A DNA stretch of 64,000 bases from Clostridia bacterium (GTDB lineage: Bacteria > Acidobacteriota > Terriglobia > Terriglobales > Acidobacteriaceae), in the NCBI GenBank assembly GCA_035561135.1, contig DATMYA010000051.1:62001-126000 (forward strand), in the 5' to 3' direction. Both the position numbers and the translations under genes were made by a program. The notes beneath the pieces were generated by a model, which ran no database searches, was not told the DNA's origin, and saw only the letters and a program-made list of their open reading frames with translations. Below, one piece after another: positions 1 through 8,473 of the stretch. Within the stretch, counting starts at the first letter, position 1; the number at the start of each line of letters is the position of its first letter.

Positions 1-118
1 GATGTTCGGATTCTGGGAGATGTTGATCTACATCGGAATCGTCACGGTTGGGCTCTTCTACATATGGAAGAAGGGCGTTATCGACTGGAACAAGCCGACA
101 CGCGAAGAGGTCATGTAG
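1..118 (+). CDS. nuoA: NADH-quinone oxidoreductase subunit A, C-terminal end (cut by window edge)
   Basis: Only the last 38 or so codons are inside the window. They encode FGFWEMLIYIGIVTVGLFYIWKKG and stop at TAG 116-118. The last transmembrane helix and the KKGVIDW tail match the NuoA C-terminus and the second copy at 28.1-28.5 kb. NuoA is a small three-helix membrane subunit beside the quinone channel. The next gene is nuoC, starting 2 nt later, so nuoB is missing from its usual place between A and C. Confidence 0.85.
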   Translation, partial: MFGFWEMLIYIGIVTVGLFYIWKKGVIDWNKPTREEVM

Positions 119-120
119 CC

Positions 121-618
121 ATGCCCCTTGAGACGGCAATCGACAACATCGAACAACTTAAAGACCGTCCGGCGCTGGCGCAGCTTTTGGCTTGGCGGCC
201 GGAAGTTGTGCAGGCCGCGAAGTGGGACCGCAGCGAACTAACAATTTGGCTGAACCGAGGTGCGCTCTGCGAGGCTCTCGCTGTCCTGCGCGACGACCCG
301 GCAACACAGTTCGCCTTCCTTTGCGATGTTACGGCCGTGGACTGGTATCCTGCCGAGCCGCGCTTCGAAGTCGTTTATCACGTACTCTCGATGAAATTGA
401 AGCAGCGTGTGCGTATCAAAGTGAAGTTGAGTGGCGCGGATGCGAGCATCGACTCCGTCACCCCGATGTGGCCCGGCGCGAATCCTTTTGAGCGCGAAGT
501 CTTCGACCTCTTTGGAATCCGCTTCACTGGGCATCCCTACTTGCGGCGCATCATGATGCCGGCGGACTGGGAAGGCCACCCGCTACGCAAAGATTATCCA
601 GTTGAGGGCTACCGGTAA
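121..618 (+). CDS. nuoC: NADH-quinone oxidoreductase subunit C (copy 1)
   Basis: A 165-residue peripheral-arm subunit of complex I (30-kDa family). The signature is at the C-terminus: NPFEREVFDLFGI, then GHPYLRRIMMP and HPLRKDYP. I chose ATG 121, 2 nt after the nuoA stop; an in-frame ATG at 64 would run back through nuoA and is unlikely. The stop overlaps the nuoD start by one base (TAATG), so the two are translationally coupled. It lacks the long Ala/Pro-rich N-terminus of the second NuoC. Confidence 0.93.
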   Translation: MPLETAIDNIEQLKDRPALAQLLAWRPEVVQAAKWDRSELTIWLNRGALCEALAVLRDDPATQFAFLCDVTAVDWYPAEPRFEVVYHVLSMKLKQRVRIKVKLSGADASIDSVTPMWPGANPFEREVFDLFGIRFTGHPYLRRIMMPADWEGHPLRKDYPVEGYR

Positions 619-1826
619 TGGGCACCGTTGGACAGTACGTCGCGACACTTGAGCCTGGCGAAGATCGCACGATGATCCTGAACATGGGCCCGCAGCATCC
701 GTCCACCCACGGCGTGTTGCGCCTCGTCCTGGAGATCGATGGCGAAACCATTGTGCGGATTATGCCCGACATCGGCTTTCTGCACACCGGCATCGAAAAG
801 ACCACCGAAGCCAAGTTCTACCAGCAGGTCGTGCCTCTTACCGACCGCATCGACTATCTCTGCCCACTGACCAACAACCTCGCGTACTGCCTTGCGGTAG
901 AGAAATTGCTCGGACTAGAGATTCCCAAGCGCGCCGTATGGATGCGCGTGATGCTCAACGAACTGTCGCGCATCAGTTCTCACCTGGTCTGGCTGGGCAC
1001 GCACGCGATGGACATCGGCGCAATGACGGTGTTCCTGTACTGCATGCGCGAACGGGAAGACATTCTGCGGATTTTCGAGATGGTCAGCGGTCAGCGCATG
1101 ATGACTTCGTACTTTCGCATTGGCGGCCTTGCGATGGAAGCTCCGCTGGATTTGTTTGAGCGAGTGAAGCACTTTGCAGACAGGTTCCCCGAGCGCATCA
1201 ATGAGTACGAAAACCTGCTTACCGCAAATCCGATCTGGATGGACCGCACGAAGGGCGTTGGAAAACTCTCGGCCGAGGACGCGATTGCGCTGGGAGCGAC
1301 CGGGCCAACCGCACGCGGCAGCGGCGTTGACTGGGATCTGCGCCGTGACATGCCGTACTCTGGCTACGAAAACTTCAGTTTCAAAGTGCCTCTCGGCAAG
1401 AACGGCGACGTGTACGACCGTTACTTGTGTCGGGTCGAGGAACTGCGCGAATCCATCGGCATGGTGCAGCAGGCGCTACAAGGGATGCCGGAAGGTCCCA
1501 TCAAGGCCGATGCGCCGAAGGTCGTTCTGCCCGACCGCGAGAAGATGAAGACCCAGATGGAGTCGTTGATCTATCACTTCAAGATCGTGACCGAGGGCTT
1601 CACCGTTCCAGCGGGCGAGGTGTACCAGGGCGTAGAGTCTCCTCGAGGCGAGATGGGTTACTTCGTGGTTAGTGACGGAACAGCGAAGCCATACCGCGTC
1701 CACATGCGGAGTCCCTCGCTCGCGAACCTCAGCACCCTCTCCGTCATGTGCGAAGGCGGCTTAATAGCTGATGTAGTAGCAGCCGTGGGATCGATCGACA
1801 TTATTCTTGGAGACGTGGACAGATAA
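618..1826 (+). CDS. nuoD: NADH-quinone oxidoreductase subunit D (copy 1)
   Basis: A 402-residue 49-kDa subunit that forms the quinone-binding cavity with NuoB. The N-terminal [16 protein letters not shown] motif carries the loop His, and the C-terminus ends GDVDR as in most NuoD. Length is normal. It is coupled to nuoC by a one-base overlap. A 113-nt spacer of degenerate short repeats separates it from nuoE. NuoB, its obligate partner, is not encoded next to it. Confidence 0.96.
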   Translation: MGTVGQYVATLEPGEDRTMILNMGPQHPSTHGVLRLVLEIDGETIVRIMPDIGFLHTGIEKTTEAKFYQQVVPLTDRIDYLCPLTNNLAYCLAVEKLLGLEIPKRAVWMRVMLNELSRISSHLVWLGTHAMDIGAMTVFLYCMREREDILRIFEMVSGQRMMTSYFRIGGLAMEAPLDLFERVKHFADRFPERINEYENLLTANPIWMDRTKGVGKLSAEDAIALGATGPTARGSGVDWDLRRDMPYSGYENFSFKVPLGKNGDVYDRYLCRVEELRESIGMVQQALQGMPEGPIKADAPKVVLPDREKMKTQMESLIYHFKIVTEGFTVPAGEVYQGVESPRGEMGYFVVSDGTAKPYRVHMRSPSLANLSTLSVMCEGGLIADVVAAVGSIDIILGDVDR

Positions 1827-1828
1827 GT

Positions 1829-1935
1829 AGTCGCTAAGCTGCTAAGCGACTGAGCTACCGAACTGGATATTGAGATTGCTGGATAGAGCCGACGTGCTCC
1901 TGCTTAGGAGCTTTAAGGCTCAGCAGCTTAGAGAC
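1829..1935. repeat. Degenerate short repeats in the nuoD-nuoE spacer
   Basis: The spacer is built from slipped copies of CTAAGC/GCTTAG-like words: GCTAAGCTGCTAAGCGACTGAG near 1832-1853 (shown shortened), and CTGCTTAGGAGC and CTCAGCAGCTTAG near 1909-1932. Similar material recurs before nuoH. No hairpin with a T-run is visible, so I do not call it a terminator. Confidence 0.55.
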
Positions 1936-1939
1936 TTGA

Positions 1940-2425
1940 ATGCAATTTTCTAGCGAATTCGAAACCCGCTTCACCGAGATGCTGACGCATTATCCGACCA
2001 AGCGGTCGGTATTGGTGCCGACGCTGCTTTATGTCCAGGACGAGCTGGGCTATCTGAGTGACGATGCCGTCAATGAAATCGCACAACGGCTCGAGCTAAG
2101 CGATCTGGAAGTGCGCAACGTCATCAGTTATTACTCGATGCTCAGGACTAAGCCGGCCGGCAAGTACAACGTGCAGGTCTGCACGAACATAAGCTGCCTG
2201 GTTCGCGGCGGTGAAGAAATTCTGCGCCATTGCAAGGAGACGCTGGGCGTAACGCAGGACAAGGGCGTCACTCCAGACGGATTGTTCTCGGTCGAAGAAG
2301 TTGAGTGCATCGGCGCCTGCTGCTGGGCTCCGGCCATACAGGTCAACTACGACTATCACGAGAATTTGACAATGGAGAAAGTTGACGCCGTTCTCGAGTC
2401 GTACCGAAAACGCGAACAGCAATAG
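1940..2425 (+). CDS. nuoE: NADH-quinone oxidoreductase subunit E, [2Fe-2S]
   Basis: A 161-residue 24-kDa subunit with a thioredoxin-like fold. It binds the off-pathway 2Fe-2S cluster N1a in the NADH-oxidising tip. The four ligands are C81, C86 (VCTNISC) and C123, C127 (ECIGACC). The N-terminal helical part (YPTKRSVLVPTLLYVQDE) is typical. It occurs only in this cluster; the second cluster has no nuoE. Confidence 0.95.
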   Translation: MQFSSEFETRFTEMLTHYPTKRSVLVPTLLYVQDELGYLSDDAVNEIAQRLELSDLEVRNVISYYSMLRTKPAGKYNVQVCTNISCLVRGGEEILRHCKETLGVTQDKGVTPDGLFSVEEVECIGACCWAPAIQVNYDYHENLTMEKVDAVLESYRKREQQ

Positions 2426-2462
2426 GCGAAACACGCTGCTTGGAATCATGAGTTTCATCAAC

Positions 2463-2494
2463 CAGAACTGAGAACCGGGAACTGAGAACTGTTC
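2463..2494. repeat. Tandem ACTGAGAAC-type repeats before nuoF
   Basis: The nuoE-nuoF spacer ends in near-tandem units AGAACTGAGAACC, GGAACTGAGAACTG directly before the nuoF ATG at 2495. No canonical ribosome binding site separates them from the start. Confidence 0.5.
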
Positions 2495-3814
2495 ATGGCT
2501 GACTTGGTATCACATCCCGATGAGGTTAAGGCTATCTCGTGGCGCTGGGGTAAGGGCGCGGCGAACATAGACCGCTACCTTGAACTGGACGGCTACAAGG
2601 CCGTTCAGAAAGCGATTCAGATGGGTTCTGAGGGCATCATCAATGAGATGAAAGCCTCGAACCTGCGTGGGCGCGGTGGCGCTGGCTTCCCTGCGGGCAT
2701 GAAGTGGTCCTTCGTGCCGAAGGAGTCCGCCAAGCCGAAGTACATCCTCTGTAACGGCGACGAGAGCGAACCGGGCACCTGCAAAGATCGCATGATCTTC
2801 GAGCACGACCCGCATTCGGTCATAGAGGGTGTGATGATTGCCGGCCTCGCCGTCGGCGCTAAGACCGGCTATATCTACCTTCGGGGCGAGTACCGCTATC
2901 TTTCAGACATCATGATGAAAGCCATCAAGGACGCTTATGCGCGTGGCTTTCTCGGGAAGAACATCTTCGGCACGGGGCATGATTTCGACGTGCACTGGCA
3001 CGGTGGCGCCGGCGCCTATGAAGTTGGCGAAGAATCTGCATTGATGGAGTCCCTTGAGGGCAAGCGCGGAGTTCCGCGCATCCGTCCTCCATTCCCTGCT
3101 GTTGTTGGACTCTGGGGCGGGCCGACCGTCATCAACAATGCTGAAACGCTGGCAAGCGTTCCGCACATTTTCATGATGGGCGGCGAAAAGTACGCGGCCA
3201 TTGGCACGCCAAAAAACGGTGGCACGCGCTTGTTCGGCATCAGCGGATGCGTGGAACGCCCTGGCGTGTACGAACTGCCGATGGGCTACAGTCTTCGCAA
3301 GATGATCTACGAGGTTGCAGGCGGTGTTTGGAAGGGCCGCAAACTGAAGGCCGTTGTCCCCGGCGGTTCTTCCACTCCTGTTCTTTTGCCGGAAGAGATC
3401 GACATCGGCATGGACTTCGACCAGTGCATGAAAGCCGGTACGATGCTCGGCTCCGCCGGAGTCGTCGTACTCGACGACACGGTATGCATGGTGAAGTTCG
3501 CACTGCGCACGATGGCGTTTTACCGTCACGAGAGTTGCGGATGGTGCATTCCCTGCCGCGAAGGTACCGACTGGCTGAAGAAGACGCTGGTGCGCTTCCA
3601 CGCGGGGGGCGGCATCAAGAAGGACATCGACAACATTCAGTACCTGGCGGAAAACATGTTGGGACGCACGTTCTGTCCCCTGGGCGATGCCGCGGCTATG
3701 CCGACGATTGCTTTCGTGAAGAAATTCCGCAAAGAATTCGAAGATCATCTGGAAGGCCGTCCGTGTCCGTACGAACCGCAGGCGGCGCTGGAGCAACTGC
3801 CGGTCATCGCCTAG
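2495..3814 (+). CDS. nuoF: NADH-quinone oxidoreductase subunit F, FMN and NADH binding
   Basis: The 439-residue 51-kDa subunit oxidises NADH through FMN and passes electrons to 4Fe-4S cluster N3. The nucleotide/FMN loop LRGRGGAGFPAGMKW is near residues 57-71. Cluster ligands are the three Cys of ESCGWCIPC near residues 348-355 plus the Cys of RTFCPLGD near 395. Length and domain order are normal. Only this cluster encodes an NADH-input subunit. Confidence 0.97.
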   Translation: MADLVSHPDEVKAISWRWGKGAANIDRYLELDGYKAVQKAIQMGSEGIINEMKASNLRGRGGAGFPAGMKWSFVPKESAKPKYILCNGDESEPGTCKDRMIFEHDPHSVIEGVMIAGLAVGAKTGYIYLRGEYRYLSDIMMKAIKDAYARGFLGKNIFGTGHDFDVHWHGGAGAYEVGEESALMESLEGKRGVPRIRPPFPAVVGLWGGPTVINNAETLASVPHIFMMGGEKYAAIGTPKNGGTRLFGISGCVERPGVYELPMGYSLRKMIYEVAGGVWKGRKLKAVVPGGSSTPVLLPEEIDIGMDFDQCMKAGTMLGSAGVVVLDDTVCMVKFALRTMAFYRHESCGWCIPCREGTDWLKKTLVRFHAGGGIKKDIDNIQYLAENMLGRTFCPLGDAAAMPTIAFVKKFRKEFEDHLEGRPCPYEPQAALEQLPVIA

Positions 3815-3919
3815 AGCGATTCGAATCGGGATATTGGGTTAACTGGCTATCGGGCAATCGACTCGCGTTGCGATCGAATGCCCTACAAATTCAGGTCAGC
3901 GTGTTGCGCCGAATTGGCA

Positions 3920-3945
3920 ACCGACGACTAACGACTGGCGACTGG
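3920..3945. repeat. CGACTGG-type slipped repeats before nuoG
   Basis: The 136-nt nuoF-nuoG spacer ends in CCGACGACTAACGACTGGCG followed by ACTGG, just upstream of the nuoG ATG at 3951. It is a third repeat family in consecutive spacers of the same operon. Confidence 0.5.
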
Positions 3946-3950
3946 TTTTC

Positions 3951-6317
3951 ATGGCTGACGTCAACATCACCGTAAATGGGAACAAGATTGTCGTAGCGCA
4001 AGGCACATTGCTGATCGAAGCCTGCAAGAACGTGGGCATCGAAGTTCCGTCCTTCTGCTACTACCCGGGACTGTCGCTGCAGGGCGCCTGCCGCATGTGC
4101 CTGGTCGAAATCGAAAAAATGCCGAAGCTACAGACTGCGTGTACCACGCCCGTAGCGGAAGGCATGGTGGTCAACACCGAGAGCGAAAAGGTGGTACAGG
4201 CGCGCAAGAGCATGCTGGAGCTGGTGCTCGCCAACCATCCGCTCGATTGCCCGGTCTGTGATGCTGGCGGCGAATGCGAACTGCAGGACATGACGTACAA
4301 GTACGGCGCGGCCGAGTCGAAGTTCATCGACATCAAGTCGCACCGCGAGGAGCAGCAATGGTCTCCTGTTGTTTACTTTGACCGCCCGCGCTGCATCCTC
4401 TGTTACCGCTGCGTGCGAGTTTGCGGCGAAGGCATGGACGTCTGGGCGCTCGGCGTACAAAATCGCGGTCAGGGTTCGGTCATTGCTCCCAATAATCAGG
4501 ACCATCTTGAGTGCGAAGAGTGCGGCATGTGCATCGATATCTGCCCCGTCGGCGCACTCACCTCAGGCGCATACCGTTATAAGACCCGCCCGTGGGAGAT
4601 GAACCACGTCGGCACCGTCTGTACGCATTGCGGCGACGGCTGCATGACCACGCTCGGCGTTCGCCGCCATGAGAGTGGTATGGAAATCGTTCGCGGCGAC
4701 AATCGCGACAAGAGCGGAATCAACGGCGACTTCCTCTGCATCAAGGGCCGCTACGCGTTCGACTTTGCGAATAGTCCGGAACGCATTACGCAGCCGCTCA
4801 TCAGGAAAAATGGACAGCTCGAACAGGCGACCTGGAATCAGGCCTTCGACCTGATCGCGAGCAAGTTCAAGGAAGTACTCGAGGCCCATGGCGGCCAGGC
4901 AATCGGCGTCATCGGCTCCAACCGCACGACGAACGAAGAGAACTACCTGCTTCAGAAATATGCGCGACTGGTACTGGGGACTAATAATGTCGACCATCAC
5001 CGCACGGCCGACTACCCGTCCTTCGTCAAGGCCATCTCGACACAGAAGGCGAAGACTGCGTCAATGCGAGACGTATTTACCGCGCCTGCTCTGTTGCTCA
5101 TCGGCAACAATCCGACAGACCAGCATCCGCTGCTCGCATGGCAGATCCGTAACAACGTGCGCCTGCATCGCGCCAAGCTGCACTTGGTCAACTCCACCGA
5201 TATCAAGCTGAAGCGTCAGGCGGCTTCGCTGACGCAGCTTCCAGCAGGTTCAGAGGGCGCATTTGCGCGCTTCCTCGCCGGCGACGACTCCGCAGCCGAC
5301 GCCATTGTCAACGCATCGCTCACGCACGAAGCGCTCGCCAGGCTGCGTGGCACATTGAAGTCCGCGCAGAACCTGGTCGTGATCTTTGGGGCCGAAGTCA
5401 GGGGAGCCGACATCGATGCGCTGGTGCGCTTCGGGGCGGCGCATGGCGCACGTTTCATCTGTCTCGGCGACTACGCGAACTCACGCGGTGCCGCCGATAT
5501 GGGCCTCTATCCCGACTTGTTGCCCGGCTACCTGCCAGCGTCCGGAGGCTCCAGTGTTCCGGCAGAGTGGCACAGCAAAGTCCCGCAGATGCCCGGCATG
5601 GACATTCCGCAGATGATGGACGCAGCACGCGACGGTCGCCTGAAAGCGCTGCACATCGTCGGCTCGAATCCCATTGCGCGTTTCAACGTGGATCCATTTG
5701 TATTGCAGTCGCCCTTTGTCGTTCTCCAGGACATGTTCCTGACCGAGACGGCGATGGTGGCCGATGTCGTATTGCCTGCCCTGAGCGCCTATGAAAAATC
5801 GGGCACATTCACGAATACTTGCGGCGACGTTCAATTGCTCAAGAAAGCTGGCGAGCTTACGACCGCGAAGACTGACTTCGAAATGATCGTGCGCATAGCG
5901 GATCGCATGGGGTACGGCGTGCATAGCCTCGTCCCGCTCGGCGGTTCAACTCGCGCCGACATGGGGCAGTCCCGCGGCGCTGAATCCGGCGAAGCCGACC
6001 GCCACACAGTGTGGCTTCAGGCACACGGACTGGAGCCGAAGATGAGTCCGTTCGATCCGATTGCGATGCTCGATGAGATCCAACGGCTCGTGCCCTCATA
6101 CGATATTTCCCGCGTGAACCTGCTTGCCGGGGCCGACGAACACACCGACCTGGTGCAGATCGAGGGTGCCGCCATCGAAAGCCGTCCGCAACTGGTTCTG
6201 CCTTCGAATGACACGCTCTTCACTTCGGGTACGCTGGGTCGGTTCTCGACGACCTTGAACTCGGTTATGGAAGGCCGCGGGAAAACACCGGCGGATAAAG
6301 AAGTAGTAGCGGATTGA
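3951..6317 (+). CDS. nuoG: NADH-quinone oxidoreductase subunit G, iron-sulfur
   Basis: A 788-residue 75-kDa subunit carrying electrons from NuoF towards NuoI/NuoB. In order: a 2Fe-2S domain (C36, C47, C50, C64), a His-Cys 4Fe-4S segment (H96, C100, C103, C109), a ferredoxin-like pair (C148/151/154/158 and C188/191/194/198), then a motif C224-x2-C227-x3-C231-x31-C263. The last resembles the extra N7 ligand set of E. coli-type NuoG. The rest is a molybdopterin-oxidoreductase-like domain without an evident cofactor role. Not present in the second cluster. Confidence 0.96.
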   Translation: MADVNITVNGNKIVVAQGTLLIEACKNVGIEVPSFCYYPGLSLQGACRMCLVEIEKMPKLQTACTTPVAEGMVVNTESEKVVQARKSMLELVLANHPLDCPVCDAGGECELQDMTYKYGAAESKFIDIKSHREEQQWSPVVYFDRPRCILCYRCVRVCGEGMDVWALGVQNRGQGSVIAPNNQDHLECEECGMCIDICPVGALTSGAYRYKTRPWEMNHVGTVCTHCGDGCMTTLGVRRHESGMEIVRGDNRDKSGINGDFLCIKGRYAFDFANSPERITQPLIRKNGQLEQATWNQAFDLIASKFKEVLEAHGGQAIGVIGSNRTTNEENYLLQKYARLVLGTNNVDHHRTADYPSFVKAISTQKAKTASMRDVFTAPALLLIGNNPTDQHPLLAWQIRNNVRLHRAKLHLVNSTDIKLKRQAASLTQLPAGSEGAFARFLAGDDSAADAIVNASLTHEALARLRGTLKSAQNLVVIFGAEVRGADIDALVRFGAAHGARFICLGDYANSRGAADMGLYPDLLPGYLPASGGSSVPAEWHSKVPQMPGMDIPQMMDAARDGRLKALHIVGSNPIARFNVDPFVLQSPFVVLQDMFLTETAMVADVVLPALSAYEKSGTFTNTCGDVQLLKKAGELTTAKTDFEMIVRIADRMGYGVHSLVPLGGSTRADMGQSRGAESGEADRHTVWLQAHGLEPKMSPFDPIAMLDEIQRLVPSYDISRVNLLAGADEHTDLVQIEGAAIESRPQLVLPSNDTLFTSGTLGRFSTTLNSVMEGRGKTPADKEVVAD

Positions 6318-6371
6318 AGTGGCTATGCGATTAATCCGCCGACTTCGGCAGTTCAGCTTGTATGTACCTGT

Positions 6372-6464
6372 TTTGAGAAGCTGCTGAGCTACGCAGCTTC
6401 TGCTCTCCCGGGCTGAATGGCGTGTTCCGCCCTCGCTCGAAAGGTCAGCGACTTAGCAGCTTGT
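6372..6464. repeat. Degenerate GCTGAGCTACGC-type repeats before nuoH
   Basis: The 173-nt nuoG-nuoH spacer contains the imperfect inverted repeat GAAGCTGCTGAGCTACGCAG continuing into CTTC (about 6377-6400), plus a downstream GACTTAGCAGCTTG. The same words occur in the nuoD-nuoE spacer. There is no T-tract, so function is unclear. Confidence 0.5.
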
Positions 6465-6490
6465 GTTGGATTGAACAGAGCGCAATATCA

Positions 6491-7561
6491 ATGAATAACG
6501 TCCTTACATTTCTTCTCGTTGCCGTGATCAAAATCGTGGTTACAGTCGGTGTGCTGCTCACGATCGTGGCATACACGGTTTGGCTGGAGCGCAAAGTCGT
6601 AGGCCACATCCAGAACCGCTGGGGCCCTTCGCGCGTGGGTCCGTTTGGCCTTTTGCAGCCACTTGCCGACGGCGCAAAGTTCTTGCTAAAGGAAGATCTG
6701 ACGCCTCCATATGTGAGCCGGGGACTGTACTTGCTCGCTCCGGTGCTGGCACTCACGATGGCCATGACATCCATCGCGCTGGTGCCAATTGGTCCAAGCG
6801 TCACGATCTTTGGTATCACTACTCCGATACAGATCACCGGCATTACAGAAGCAAACGGTCAGGCCGGCGATATCGGTATTGGATTGTTGATTATTCTTGG
6901 CCTCACCTCCGTTGGTGTCTACGGCATCGCTCTCGCTGGCTGGTCTTCCAACAGCAAGTATTCCCTGCTGGGAGCGTTGCGTGCCTGCGCGCAGATGGTC
7001 AGTTATGAGGTTGCGCTCGGCCTGTCAGTTATCGGCGTGCTGATCATTTGCGAATCGTTCAGTTTGCGCGACATTGTGAATCAGCAGCAGGGTACGTGGC
7101 TCGGGTTTATCCCTAAGTGGAACATCTTCAAGGGACAGTTCATCGCGTTTTTCATCTACCTGATGGCTGCGTTCGCCGAAACTAACCGTATCCCTTTCGA
7201 TCTGCCTGAAGCGGAAACCGAGCTCGTGGCCGGATACCACACGGAGTACAGCGCGATGAAGTTCGCGATGTTCTTCATGGCCGAGTACGCCAACATGGTC
7301 ACCGTCGCGTGCCTGGCATCGGTTCTCTTCCTTGGCGGCTGGAGCGGCCCGGTTTTCGGTCCCCCGATTCTCCAGGGGCTACTGCCGGTGTTCTGGTTCC
7401 TGCTGCGAATTTTCGTTTTCCTGTTTATCTATATCTGGGTACGTGGCACGCTGCCGCGTTTCCGCTATGACCAACTGATGGCATTTGCGTGGAAGTTTCT
7501 TCTCCCGGTCGCCATCGCGAACATTGTGATAACAGCGCTGGTGGTAGCGCTGCGGTCGTAA
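6491..7561 (+). CDS. nuoH: NADH-quinone oxidoreductase subunit H (copy 1)
   Basis: A membrane subunit of about 356 residues at the junction of the arms, lining the quinone entry channel. Recognised from WLERKVVGHIQNRWGPSRVGP, GLLQPLADGAKFLLKED and NRIPFDLPEAETELVAGYHTEYS. I chose ATG 6491 (MNNVLTFLL); the upstream in-frame ATG at 6422 would add a non-conserved polar stretch. In most operons nuoI follows; here nuoJ does, after 109 nt with no ferredoxin gene. Confidence 0.95.
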   Translation: MNNVLTFLLVAVIKIVVTVGVLLTIVAYTVWLERKVVGHIQNRWGPSRVGPFGLLQPLADGAKFLLKEDLTPPYVSRGLYLLAPVLALTMAMTSIALVPIGPSVTIFGITTPIQITGITEANGQAGDIGIGLLIILGLTSVGVYGIALAGWSSNSKYSLLGALRACAQMVSYEVALGLSVIGVLIICESFSLRDIVNQQQGTWLGFIPKWNIFKGQFIAFFIYLMAAFAETNRIPFDLPEAETELVAGYHTEYSAMKFAMFFMAEYANMVTVACLASVLFLGGWSGPVFGPPILQGLLPVFWFLLRIFVFLFIYIWVRGTLPRFRYDQLMAFAWKFLLPVAIANIVITALVVALRS

Positions 7562-7670
7562 ACGTCAACGCGAGCGAGTAAGTTGCCTCAGCTCAAGTCA
7601 TCGGGCTGGTTAAGTTGAGAATCGAAATGAGCGGTATTCCGGCACGCCATAGACGCCGGCAAAAACAAAC

Positions 7671-8171
7671 ATGCTGCACTTAATCTTGTTCCTGATCTTT
7701 TCGGCGATCTGCGTTGGCGGGGCCATCAGCCTCCTCGCGCAGAAGCACCCGATCAACAGCGCTCTCTCGCTGATCGTGGTGATGGCATCGCTCGCGATGC
7801 TCTACCTCCTGCTCGGAGCCGAATTCGTGGCCGCCGTACAGGTCATCATCTACGCCGGCGCAATCATGGTGTTGTTCGTCTTCGTCATCATGTTGCTGAA
7901 TGCGGGCGCGGAAGAGCGTCACGGGACCAGCCGGGTCGCACTCATGTTCGGCGTTCCGGGCCTGCTGATCGGCCTTGTCGCTGTGGCGTGGGTACTCCTG
8001 CGCAGGAACGTCAGCGCCGGGCAAGTGATGATCGGAGCCCTGCATGGATCTGCCAAGGACATCGGACGCCTGCTCTTCCGCGATTTCCTGTTGCCGTTTG
8101 AAGTCACGTCCGTGTTGATCCTCATCGCGATCATGGGCGCCGTGGTCCTCGCCAGGAGGGGCGGAGAGTAA
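7671..8171 (+). CDS. nuoJ: NADH-quinone oxidoreductase subunit J (copy 1)
   Basis: A 166-residue membrane subunit with five predicted helices. The family motif is [26 protein letters not shown]. It takes part in the conformational link from quinone reduction to proton pumping. Its stop overlaps the nuoK start by one base (TAATG). Confidence 0.95.
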   Translation: MLHLILFLIFSAICVGGAISLLAQKHPINSALSLIVVMASLAMLYLLLGAEFVAAVQVIIYAGAIMVLFVFVIMLLNAGAEERHGTSRVALMFGVPGLLIGLVAVAWVLLRRNVSAGQVMIGALHGSAKDIGRLLFRDFLLPFEVTSVLILIAIMGAVVLARRGGE

Positions 8172-8473
8172 TGATTCCTCTTTGGTATTACCTGCTCCTG
8201 AGTGCGTTCCTCTTCGCCTGTGGCGTTGCTGGATTCCTCATCAAGCGAAACATCATTACCATTTTCATGTCGATCGAGCTTATGCTCAACGCTGTAAACC
8301 TCTCGTTCATAGCCTTTGCGACCCAATGGGACTCCTTGAATGGGCAGGTTTTCGTCTTCTTCGTCATGGTCGTGGCGGCCGCTGAAGCCGCCGTTGGACT
8401 GGCAATCATCATCTCCGTTTTCCGCACGCGCGAAACTCTGAACGTTGATCGCGTGAACTTGTTGAAACTATGA
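8171..8473 (+). CDS. nuoK: NADH-quinone oxidoreductase subunit K (copy 1)
   Basis: A 100-residue, three-helix proton-channel subunit. The two conserved membrane glutamates lie in [11 protein letters not shown] and in the third-helix [13 protein letters not shown]. It overlaps nuoJ upstream (TAATG) and nuoL downstream (ATGA), so J-K-L are translationally coupled. Confidence 0.96.
   Translation: MIPLWYYLLLSAFLFACGVAGFLIKRNIITIFMSIELMLNAVNLSFIAFATQWDSLNGQVFVFFVMVVAAAEAAVGLAIIISVFRTRETLNVDRVNLLKL

Noticed and set aside
2903-3796. 297-codon - strand frame opposite nuoF
   Set aside because: Mirror of nuoF third-position GC; no domain.
7562-7670. Hidden nuoI between nuoH1 and nuoJ1
   Set aside because: 109 nt cannot encode a two-cluster ferredoxin; no Cys motifs.
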